Of a DNA stretch of 7,645 nucleotides, positions 1 to 5,521 are shown piece after piece (position 1 is the stretch's first letter; each line of letters starts with the position of its first letter). The DNA comes from GCA-2688775 sp964524225 (GTDB lineage: Archaea; Nanobdellota; Nanobdellia; Woesearchaeales; GW2011-AR4). The stretch covers positions 1 through 7,645 of the forward strand of contig CAZGEW010000067.1 of assembly GCA_964524225.1 (NCBI GenBank), in the 5' to 3' direction. The notes under the pieces are model-generated. The model had not been told where the DNA came from. It saw only the letters and a program-made list of their open reading frames with translations, and ran no database searches. Position numbers and translations under genes: made by a program.

Positions 1-284
1 GGATAACAAAAGATGAAGAAACAATATTAACAAAAGATTTCAAAATTAAAGACGGTATTTTGGATTTAAAACATGCATTCAAAAATCCTGGCTTATATGA
101 GGTATTTTTAGAGTTCAATATTAATGATAAAACTTATGCACCAGAAGATTTTTTGATTGAGGTGAAGGAACAGAATAAAAATTTTGCACAGAATTATATA
201 TACTTGATTGTTGGCATTCTGATTGGTGCACTATCAAGAAGGCTAATTCCTTATCTAAGAAGGCAACTGAATTTCCATAGGTAA
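1..284 (+). CDS. C-terminal end of a membrane-anchored protein (5' partial)
   Basis: The reading frame is open from the window edge (first full codon at position 3) to a TAA at 282-284, giving at least 93 residues, so the gene begins outside the window. The visible part has a short beta-rich stretch including NPGLYEVFLEFNI, which resembles the last strands of an immunoglobulin-like extracellular domain. A hydrophobic segment follows (YIYLIVGILIGAL) and then a basic tail, SRRLIPYLRRQLNFHR. That order suggests a surface domain held by one C-terminal membrane helix, with the positive tail in the cytoplasm. A TTG at position 60 could start a 74-codon ORF, but the same frame continues upstream without a stop and the domain would be cut, so I treat the gene as truncated by the window. 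The family is not recognised. Confidence 0.6.
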   Translation, partial: ITKDEETILTKDFKIKDGILDLKHAFKNPGLYEVFLEFNINDKTYAPEDFLIEVKEQNKNFAQNYIYLIVGILIGALSRRLIPYLRRQLNFHR

Positions 285-308
285 AACATATACGGAAAAT
301 AGGAATGG

Positions 309-485
309 GCTGGAGGTTGAAAACTAAATCAAAATATTAGAAAGCTTCAGAAAAGTTAGGAGCTTCGCTGTGTACTCAACCAGCAAAAGCTGTCAATTAT
401 AGCTTTTAGTTTAGGCCTTTCACGCAAGTAAAGGCTTAAACTAAATGCTATATTTATAAATGAGTTTATCAGCTACACACCTCCC
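309..485. ncRNA. Candidate structured RNA in an intergenic gap (strand unresolved)
   Basis: The gap 285-585 has no convincing ORF, but this part has much more base pairing than its AT-rich surroundings. The ends can pair (ggaggt at 312-317 with acctcc at 479-484). Inside are gctgg-ag-gttga (309-320) with tcaaccagc (376-384), agctg (388-392) with cagct (470-474), and a 23-bp hairpin at 398-452. Some of these helices exclude each other. The strand is unclear. On the plus strand the long hairpin would be capped by GCAA, a GNRA-type tetraloop. On the minus strand a TATA-like box lies about 23 nt before the GGGAGGTG at 485. I see neither the SRP RNA helix 8 motif nor RNase P conserved regions nor a tRNA fold. 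A structured 3' UTR of the upstream gene is an alternative. The rest of the gap (285-308, 486-585) holds only AT-rich sequence with a possible promoter and terminator. Confidence 0.35.
398..452. repeat. 23-bp inverted repeat (long hairpin)
   Basis: The left arm is 398-420 and the right arm 430-452, with a 9-nt centre, cacgcaagt. The arms pair along their whole length except for one T-T mismatch; one further position is a G-U pair if read as plus-strand RNA. Read on the plus strand, the centre folds further as AC-GCAA-GU with one bulged C, giving a tetraloop hairpin of about 25 pairs. There is no T-run after either arm, so it is not a typical intrinsic terminator. Confidence 0.85.
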
Positions 486-505
486 AATTTTGGTAATAAA
501 GAATT

Positions 506-522
506 GGTATTTATATATTACC
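506..522 (-). promoter_or_regulatory. Possible box A promoter for the intergenic RNA candidate
   Basis: The stretch ggtatttatatattacc is nearly palindromic and gives a TATA-like core on both strands. On the minus strand its downstream end lies about 22 to 23 nt before GGGAGGTG (485 and below), the usual archaeal box A to start distance. A second minus-strand TTTATATA lies at 523-530. On the plus strand the same box would point to a start near 540, antisense to the small zinc-ribbon gene, which is less sensible. In such AT-rich DNA chance matches are common, so support is weak. Confidence 0.3.
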
Positions 523-554
523 TATATAAATTATATACATTAAAATAATAACAT

Positions 555-569
555 AAAAAAACATAAAAA
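555..569 (-). terminator. Possible poly-T terminator of the zinc-ribbon gene
   Basis: On the minus strand, starting 16 nt after the TAA at 586-588, there are runs of five and then seven T (complement of 565-569 and 555-561). Archaeal RNA polymerase often ends transcription at such runs without a hairpin. No stem is visible before it. Confidence 0.4.
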
Positions 570-585
570 TTAAGAGTTGTTATTT

Positions 586-735
586 TTATTTTGACTTGCC
601 AAGAATCCTAAAAACCTTTGTACCACAATTCGGACAAACACCTTTTATAGCTTTCATACCATTCTTCATTATGACCTCTTTACCATCTTTAATCTCAACT
701 TCCTTTCTACACTTCATACATCTTCCTTTTGCCAT
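586..735 (-). CDS. Small zinc-ribbon protein (DUF5679-like), 49 aa
   Basis: This short minus-strand gene encodes MAKGRCMKCRKEVEI followed by a basic stretch, a second cysteine pair in GVCPNCGTKVFRI, and the end LGKSK. The two CxxC knuckles about 27 residues apart are the expected four ligands of a zinc ribbon. Length, the MAKG start, the central VIMKNG segment and the CPxCGTK(V/M)FRI ending match what I recall of the archaeal DUF5679 family, whose role is unknown. Many archaeal zinc ribbons of this size sit in information-processing complexes, but nothing here shows that. Two ATG codons lie in tandem (736-738 and 733-735). I chose the second because the GAGGTGA Shine-Dalgarno then sits 5 nt away and the product starts MAKG; the first would add one methionine. 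It has its own promoter and lies downstream of the HAD gene on the same strand. Confidence 0.85.
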   Translation of the reverse strand: MAKGRCMKCRKEVEIKDGKEVIMKNGMKAIKGVCPNCGTKVFRILGKSK

Positions 736-740
736 CATAT

Positions 741-747
741 TCACCTC
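741..747 (-). promoter_or_regulatory. Ribosome binding site of the zinc-ribbon gene
   Basis: The minus strand reads GAGGTGA, a full match to the anti-Shine-Dalgarno end of archaeal 16S rRNA. It lies 5 nt before the second of two tandem ATG codons and only 2 nt before the first, which favours the second as the start. Confidence 0.75.
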
Positions 748-810
748 AATAACTTTCTAACTTTCAAAAAATTTCAATACTTTTACCATTAAAATTTTTT
801 ATATGATAAG

Positions 811-822
811 TTATATATAAAT
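811..822 (-). promoter_or_regulatory. Box A (TATA) promoter of the zinc-ribbon gene
   Basis: The minus strand reads ATTTATATATAA. A start about 25 nt downstream would fall near 790, giving a leader of roughly 50 nt before the Shine-Dalgarno and ATG. The gap to the HAD stop codon (865) is large enough for an independent promoter. Confidence 0.55.
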
Positions 823-830
823 ATTTGGTT

Positions 831-848
831 TTTTTGTAATTTTTGTAA
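831..848. repeat. Tandem 9-bp repeat, two copies
   Basis: The unit tttttgtaa occurs twice head to tail, 16 bp beyond the HAD stop codon. It is low-complexity and may simply be replication slippage in AT-rich intergenic DNA. Confidence 0.7.
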
Positions 849-864
849 TTTGCTACTTAATATT

Positions 865-1527
865 TTATCCCACAATTTCCAGCAATTCCTTGATATCATT
901 TAACTCGTAATCTGCATTGCTTTTAGCTTTAGGATTTCCGTATTTGGCGAAGCAGGTCAACATCCCTAGCTTCTTAGCACCTTTAATGTCCCTTTCAGGT
1001 CTGTCGCCAACCATCAAGCATTCGCACGGTTTTAATTTAAGTTTTTTAAAAGTAACTTTAAATGGCATAATATTTGGCTTCATCTTTTTTGTGTCATCAA
1101 AAGTCACAACTACATCAAAAAAATGATTAATTTTCATTGCTACAAGCCTTATCCATGCTTTTAACCTAGGCGCATCTGATACAATAGCTAGCTTAATACC
1201 TCTTCGCTTTAGCTCAAATAAAACCTCTGACACATGAGGATATGGCTCAAGAAATCCTGCACGAACTCTTCTGTAAGCAACTATACCACTTGCAAGAATC
1301 TCATAATCAATTTTTCTTATTAATTTCTTTAAAAATTTCTGGAAAATAGCTTTTTCTTCTAATCCATATTTGTCATATAGAGCAAATAATTCTTCAATTG
1401 CCTTATTTTTGCTAACATTCAATCCAGCATCAATCATTGCAGAAATAGCAGCATCACAGCTAAGCTCCTTCATTTTCATGAAGTCTATTAAAGTATTGTC
1501 TAAATCGAAGATAACTGCTTTTATCAT
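865..1527 (-). CDS. HAD-superfamily hydrolase (phosphatase), 220 aa
   Basis: This is a cytoplasmic Mg-dependent phosphatase of the haloacid dehalogenase superfamily. Motif I is FDLDNTL with nucleophile D8 and acid/base D10, motif II is the serine in AIVSDAP (S117), motif III is K150 in KKMKPN, and motif IV is GDRPERDI with D175 and D180. A helical cap lies between motifs I and II (about residues 16-85). Length and layout fit the archaeal subfamily of about 220 aa (TIGR02253-like, including Pyrococcus PH1421). Members act on small phosphate esters and their true substrates are mostly unknown, so I give no gene symbol. The ATG is supported because the FDLDNT motif sits at residues 7-12, as usual, and because a TATA box lies 22 nt upstream, implying a leaderless mRNA. 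It is divergent from the helix-turn-helix/SRP54 operon. Confidence 0.9.
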   Translation of the reverse strand: MIKAVIFDLDNTLIDFMKMKELSCDAAISAMIDAGLNVSKNKAIEELFALYDKYGLEEKAIFQKFLKKLIRKIDYEILASGIVAYRRVRAGFLEPYPHVSEVLFELKRRGIKLAIVSDAPRLKAWIRLVAMKINHFFDVVVTFDDTKKMKPNIMPFKVTFKKLKLKPCECLMVGDRPERDIKGAKKLGMLTCFAKYGNPKAKSNADYELNDIKELLEIVG

Positions 1528-1549
1528 AGAAAAAGTTATACTAATACAT

Positions 1550-1557
1550 TATATAAA
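1550..1557 (-). promoter_or_regulatory. Box A promoter of the HAD gene (leaderless)
   Basis: The minus strand reads TTTATATA and its end is 22 nt before the A of the HAD start codon. Archaeal transcription usually starts about this far from box A, so the message should begin at or very near the AUG, with no Shine-Dalgarno; none is seen. Confidence 0.65.
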
Positions 1558-1602
1558 AGTTGTTATAATAACGAGTATTTTGTAAAATTAGATAAATACA
1601 TT

Positions 1603-1610
1603 TTTATATA
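1603..1610 (+). promoter_or_regulatory. Box A promoter of the HTH protein/SRP54 operon
   Basis: TTTATATA lies 41 nt before the ATG at 1652. The predicted start near 1633 would leave a short leader of about 17 to 20 nt that includes the ribosome binding site. It is back to back with the HAD promoter, with about 45 bp between the two boxes. Confidence 0.6.
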
Positions 1611-1641
1611 TAATTATATTATTTCTTAAATTCGATAAATT

Positions 1642-1647
1642 AGGTGG
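1642..1647 (+). promoter_or_regulatory. Ribosome binding site of the 369-aa protein
   Basis: AGGTGG lies 4 nt before the ATG at 1652 and is a good partial match to the archaeal Shine-Dalgarno GGAGGTGA. It supports this start over internal methionines. Confidence 0.6.
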
Positions 1648-1651
1648 TTTT

Positions 1652-2761
1652 ATGAACTTAGATGCAAAATTAAACAATCCAGAATTAATTGAAGCACCTA
1701 GAGGAGATATATTTTTAGATATCTCAAAAGAAGAACTTAAGCAATTAGATAAACAAGGATTAATTGATATTATTACAAAACATTATCATCAAAAAAGACC
1801 AACTCAATTAAAAATAGGAAAATTATTGTTTAGTGATGATGAGTATTATTCGCTTGAGCAAACAGCTTATGCGCTAGATTTGAAACTTGATTCTTTGCGT
1901 GCAATGACTACTTCAAATAAACACCTACATAAGGAATGGGTAAAAGGAAATTGGAGAATTTCTGGTTACGAGGTAATTAGATACTCCTTAAGACCACACC
2001 ATAAAAGAACTAGGACTCAAAAAGAGTCTTTTAAAAAATTCTATATAAATTTTTTGCAAGCAATCAAAGAGATTAGTTCAGAAGATTTAGCTATAGACTC
2101 TGTAGTTAAATTTTATGATATGCTATTTCCAATTAAAGGTTTAGATAGATATAAACAAGTTATGGCTTTATTAGGAAAGAGTATTGATGAAGAGCAGACT
2201 TATAAACCTATACGTCAACAAAAGAGAATTCGTAAGCCTTCTACTAAAAAACCAAATGATTTTTCTTTTAGAAGACTATATTATCCCTCAACAACACCAC
2301 AATATAGCACAGGACAAAGTCCAAATCAAGATCTTAACAAAGATTATGTTTCAATTTCATCAGTCCAATTAAAAGTTAATGCAGATTATGTTTTAATTAA
2401 AGATTCAAGTATGCCAGATGAAGATGCATACCGTGTTAGAAGTGTAAGTGTTGGGGTGGTTAGAAGTGAGAGTGTTGGAAGGTTAGGCAGAAAAAAAGAA
2501 GATTTTAAATTAAACCCAAGCGATCTTGATCGTTTATCCTTAGCAAAATCTTATATTCGTGAAATTAAAGTTATAAAGCAATTTGAAAGTAAGTCATTTG
2601 TGTATGATAGGGAATCAGTATTAAAATCACTTGAATTAGCTGGAACACCTGCAATCCTCTATAATGGAATGCTTGTTTTTCCACCAAATACTTTAGATAT
2701 TGTATTCAGCAAAACCTCTTATAGAAAAAAATGGTCCTCGACAAACTCTCTGAGTCATTAA
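1652..2761 (+). CDS. Uncharacterised protein with excisionase-like helix-turn-helix, 369 aa
   Basis: I do not recognise this protein as a whole. Residues about 64-116 (EYYSLEQTAYALDLKLDSLR, then KEWVKGNWRISGYEVIRYSL) follow the pattern of excisionase/MerR-type winged helix-turn-helix domains: a 'sleqtA.aL' helix pair, a wing with W-R-I, and a closing helix. DNA binding is therefore likely. A mostly helical region (120-178) follows, then a basic, probably disordered linker rich in K, R, P, S, T and Q (about 185-230). The C-terminal part (231-357) has predicted beta strands and includes an in-frame duplicated octapeptide (262-277). There is no signal peptide or membrane segment. The last ten codons overlap the SRP54 start in another frame, so the two genes are probably on one transcript. 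The start is supported by AGGTGG and a TATA box. A regulator or a structural nucleic-acid-binding protein are both possible. Confidence 0.75.
   Translation: MNLDAKLNNPELIEAPRGDIFLDISKEELKQLDKQGLIDIITKHYHQKRPTQLKIGKLLFSDDEYYSLEQTAYALDLKLDSLRAMTTSNKHLHKEWVKGNWRISGYEVIRYSLRPHHKRTRTQKESFKKFYINFLQAIKEISSEDLAIDSVVKFYDMLFPIKGLDRYKQVMALLGKSIDEEQTYKPIRQQKRIRKPSTKKPNDFSFRRLYYPSTTPQYSTGQSPNQDLNKDYVSISSVQLKVNADYVLIKDSSMPDEDAYRVRSVSVGVVRSESVGRLGRKKEDFKLNPSDLDRLSLAKSYIREIKVIKQFESKSFVYDRESVLKSLELAGTPAILYNGMLVFPPNTLDIVFSKTSYRKKWSSTNSLSH
2435..2482 (+). repeat. In-frame 24-bp tandem duplication inside the HTH gene
   Basis: Two adjacent 24-bp units (2435-2458, 2459-2482) match at 19 of 24 positions; both begin gttagaagtg and share agtgttgg. 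They encode VRSVSVGV and VRSESVGR (residues 262-277). The unit is a multiple of three, so the frame is kept. Alternating residues suggest two beta strands of a hairpin. Confidence 0.8.
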
Positions 2762-4083
2762 AAAACACTTTACAAAAGATTGCAAAATCACTTTTTGTAG
2801 ATGAAAAACTAATTAATGAGTTAATTAAAGACATCCAAAGAGCATTGCTTCAAGCAGATGTAAATGTAAAGCTAGTTTTTAATTTAACGGAAAAAATAAG
2901 AAGTCGAGCTTTAAATGAAGAAGCTCCAAAAGGGTTGACAAAAAAAGAACAAATTGTACATATTGTTTATGAAGAACTGGTTAATTTTCTAGGTAAGGAG
3001 CAGTCCAAGATAAACATTAAGCATAAACCATTTAAAATAATGCTTGTTGGATTATTTGGCAGTGGAAAAACAACAACTGCAGGAAAACTAGCAAAATTCT
3101 ATACCAAAAGAGGCTACAAAGTTGCACTTGTTGGCTTAGATGTTCATAGAGCAGCTGCCATGGAGCAGATTGAGCAAGTTGGAAAACAAGCAAATGTCAT
3201 GGTGTTCTCTAATAAAAAAATTAGAGACGCTGTTGATATTTGGGATGAATACAAAGATAAATTTGAGAATTATGATATCTTGATTATAGATACTTCTGGA
3301 AGGGACGCATTCTCAAAAGATTTAATACTAGAAATTGAAGAAGTAAATAGAAAAATTGTTCCGGATGAAAAGCTTTTAATCACTTCAGCTGACATTGGGC
3401 AAGCTGCGCAAAGGCAGGCAGAGCAGTTTCATAAAAGCTGCGGGGTAACTGGAATAATTGTTTCTAAGATGGATGGCACAGCAAAAGGAGGTGGAGCCTT
3501 AACAGCCTGTGCTGTTTCCGGTGCACCAATAAAATTTATCGGACTTGGAGAAAAAATTGATGATTTAGAGCAGTTCAATCCAGAAGGATTTGTTGGTAGA
3601 CTTCTCGGGATGGGCGACTTAGAAGCTTTGCTGGAAAAAGCACGAGAAGTAATAAAGATAGAAGATGCTGAAGATTTAGGCGAAAGATTTCTAAAGGGCG
3701 AATTTAACTTGATTGATTTATGTGAGCAGATGGAGGCTATGAGCAAAATGGGGACCCTAAGCCAAATTGTGGAGATGATTCCAGGGATGTCTCAACTAAA
3801 ACTGCCAAAGGAAATGCTCCAAGTTCAGGAAGGAAAGTTAAAAAAGTGGAAATATGTAATTCAAAGTATGACTAAAGAAGAACTTGAACGACCTGACGAC
3901 TTAATGGATACTGCAAGAATAGAAAGGGTTGCTAAGGGATCAGGAACTTCTATTCAGGAAGTCCGTGAGCTTATTAAACAATACAAACAATCAAAAAAAT
4001 TAGTAAAGATGTTTAAGGGAAGTAAAGGCGATATTTCTAAATTTATGAATAAGTTTGGCGGAAAATTGCCGATTAGTGGATAA
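2731..4083 (+). CDS. srp54: Signal recognition particle subunit SRP54 (GTPase)
   Basis: SRP54 binds signal sequences and SRP RNA and delivers ribosome-nascent chain complexes to the membrane through GTP-dependent docking with FtsY. The N domain spans about 1-95 and starts MVLDKLSESLKNTL, which fixes the start. The G domain has the P-loop GLFGSGKTTT (107-116), DVHRAAAMEQI (137-147), DTSGRD (187-192), SKMDGTAKGGGA (245-256) and the closing GLGEKIDDLEQFNPEGFVGRLLGMGD (271-296, N-G interface). The methionine-rich M domain (about 325-435) contains ARIERVAKGSGTS, the SRP RNA-binding helix-turn-helix. At 450 aa it is full length. Compared with usual SRP54, F replaces Q in GLQGSGKT, and DVHRAAA, DTSGRD and SKMD replace D.YRPAA, DTAGR(H/L) and TKMD. 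No Shine-Dalgarno is visible; the start lies inside the preceding gene, suggesting translational coupling. The gene converges with the phosphomannomutase gene, with 36 bp between. Confidence 0.97.
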   Translation: MVLDKLSESLKNTLQKIAKSLFVDEKLINELIKDIQRALLQADVNVKLVFNLTEKIRSRALNEEAPKGLTKKEQIVHIVYEELVNFLGKEQSKINIKHKPFKIMLVGLFGSGKTTTAGKLAKFYTKRGYKVALVGLDVHRAAAMEQIEQVGKQANVMVFSNKKIRDAVDIWDEYKDKFENYDILIIDTSGRDAFSKDLILEIEEVNRKIVPDEKLLITSADIGQAAQRQAEQFHKSCGVTGIIVSKMDGTAKGGGALTACAVSGAPIKFIGLGEKIDDLEQFNPEGFVGRLLGMGDLEALLEKAREVIKIEDAEDLGERFLKGEFNLIDLCEQMEAMSKMGTLSQIVEMIPGMSQLKLPKEMLQVQEGKLKKWKYVIQSMTKEELERPDDLMDTARIERVAKGSGTSIQEVRELIKQYKQSKKLVKMFKGSKGDISKFMNKFGGKLPISG

Positions 4084-4119
4084 GGTAAAAATGTAACTAT
4101 AAAGCTCTAGAGAACTTAC

Positions 4120-5484
4120 TTAATTTTCAATCAACCTTACTAGCTCATTTTTCTTTTGCTCCATTAAATCTTTAGAAACGGCTTCTAGATTTAACCTCAA
4201 TAAAGGCTCTGTGTTGCTTGGTCTAACATTAAACCACCAGTCACTGAATTCTATAGTTAAGCCATCCAGCTTTAATATCTTTTTCGGTTTTTGTTTTATG
4301 TACCTCTCTTCTACCTCTTTTAATTTTGAGTCTTTATCAACAACCTTAGCATTAGTCTCTTCAATTGTGTAATATTTTTTAAATTGTAGCAATAATTCTG
4401 ATAGAGGCTTATTTTCATTTGATACAATCTCAGCAACAATTAAACTGGTGATAACACCTGAGTCTGCTCTATAATTATCCTTGTAGTAAAAATGTGCTGA
4501 ATGCTCGCAACCAAAAATTGCTTTAGTTTTTTTCATTGTATCCTTGATAAATGAATGCCCAACTCTTTCAACTATCGGTATACCACCATGCTTAATAATT
4601 ATCTCTGGTACAATATGACTGCATACCACATTATGCACTATTTTTTGATTTTTATTTTTGATTAAAATGTTTTTTATTATTAATGCCGATATAATAGAAC
4701 TATTCGCTATTTCTCCTTTCTCATCAATGAAAAAAATCCTATCAGCGTCGCCATCAAAAGCTATGCCAAAATCGCAGTGTTTTTCTTTGACTATTTTTTG
4801 CAATTCTGACAAATTTTCATATCTTGATGGATCTGCAGGGTGATTCGGGAAAGTACCATCTAATCTAAAATAAAGCGGAATTATCTTTATTGGTAAGTTT
4901 TTATAAACTAGTGGGATAATCTTTCCTGCCATGCCGTTAGCAGCGTCTACTGCTATCTTTAACCCCCTAAGTTTTTTAACATTGATGAATTTTTTTACAT
5001 GCTTAACATAGTCTCTTAGCACATCTTTTTTTATTATCCTTCCTTGTTTTTTTACATGCCACTGCTTTGTTGTTATACCTTTTCCAAATTGACTTTTCTC
5101 TACAATTAATTTTATAGTCTTTAATCCGGTATTTTCATTTATCGGAATTGCTCCAGCTTTGCAGAATTTAATTCCATTATATTCAGGAGGATTATGTGAA
5201 GCAGTAAACATAACAGCAGGCTTGTGTAAATAACCTGAAGCAAAATAAACCGCATCTGTAGAAACTTGCCCTATGTGAATGGCGTTTGCTCCTTGCTCTG
5301 TAACACCTTTAATAAATGCCTTGCTTAGCTTTGGAGAAGAAAGTCTCATATCAGTACCAATGATTACTTCTTTACACTTCAAAAAATAAACAAAAGCCTT
5401 TCCAATTTTATAAGCAATATCCTCTGTTAGATTTTGAGCGTATATTCCTCTTACATCATAGGCTTTGAATATCTCTGATAACAT
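4120..5484 (-). CDS. Phosphomannomutase/phosphoglucomutase, 454 aa
   Basis: This enzyme of the alpha-D-phosphohexomutase superfamily interconverts hexose-6-phosphate and hexose-1-phosphate, acting on mannose and/or glucose, in the cytoplasm. The four domains are in the usual order: the phosphoserine loop TASHNPP with S96, the metal-binding loop DGDADR (244-249), the sugar-binding loop GCEHSAH (325-331; GE.S(G/A) in the family), and the phosphate-binding loop RPSNTEPLLR (421-430). FKAYDVRG (6-13) is the conserved N-terminal motif. Length is typical (about 450 aa). Substrate cannot be decided from sequence; archaeal members often act on both sugars. It lies 37 nt downstream of the nucleotidyltransferase gene on the same strand, with no promoter evident, so the two form an operon: the mutase makes the sugar-1-phosphate that the transferase activates. 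No Shine-Dalgarno is visible. GlmM is less likely, because archaeal GlmM-like proteins are hard to separate from PMM by eye. Confidence 0.93.
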   Translation of the reverse strand: MLSEIFKAYDVRGIYAQNLTEDIAYKIGKAFVYFLKCKEVIIGTDMRLSSPKLSKAFIKGVTEQGANAIHIGQVSTDAVYFASGYLHKPAVMFTASHNPPEYNGIKFCKAGAIPINENTGLKTIKLIVEKSQFGKGITTKQWHVKKQGRIIKKDVLRDYVKHVKKFINVKKLRGLKIAVDAANGMAGKIIPLVYKNLPIKIIPLYFRLDGTFPNHPADPSRYENLSELQKIVKEKHCDFGIAFDGDADRIFFIDEKGEIANSSIISALIIKNILIKNKNQKIVHNVVCSHIVPEIIIKHGGIPIVERVGHSFIKDTMKKTKAIFGCEHSAHFYYKDNYRADSGVITSLIVAEIVSNENKPLSELLLQFKKYYTIEETNAKVVDKDSKLKEVEERYIKQKPKKILKLDGLTIEFSDWWFNVRPSNTEPLLRLNLEAVSKDLMEQKKNELVRLIEN

Positions 5485-5521
5485 AAAATTTTTAAGTAAT
5501 GTTTATTTAATTATTTTTCGA

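Noticed and set aside
60..284. A complete 74-codon gene starting at TTG 60
   Set aside because: The same frame is open to the window edge and the sequence upstream of 60 reads as normal protein, so the gene is more likely cut by the window.
309..485. SRP RNA, RNase P RNA, 5S rRNA or tRNA
   Set aside because: No GGAA-loop helix 8 motif, no GAGGAAAGUCC-like or ACAGAA region, and no T-loop or cloverleaf is visible on either strand, despite SRP54 being encoded nearby.
309..485. A MITE or insertion sequence remnant
   Set aside because: The end-pairing is only 6 to 8 bp, no flanking target duplication is seen, and there is no transposase fragment in the window.
2731..2761. A frameshift or assembly error joining the HTH gene and SRP54
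   Set aside because: SRP54 starts with its canonical MVLDKL sequence and the upstream frame ends at a normal stop, so this is a plain 31-nt overlap of two genes.
4084..4119. A terminator between the convergent SRP54 and mutase genes
   Set aside because: The 36-bp gap has only a run of five A (T on the minus strand) and no clear hairpin, too little to call.
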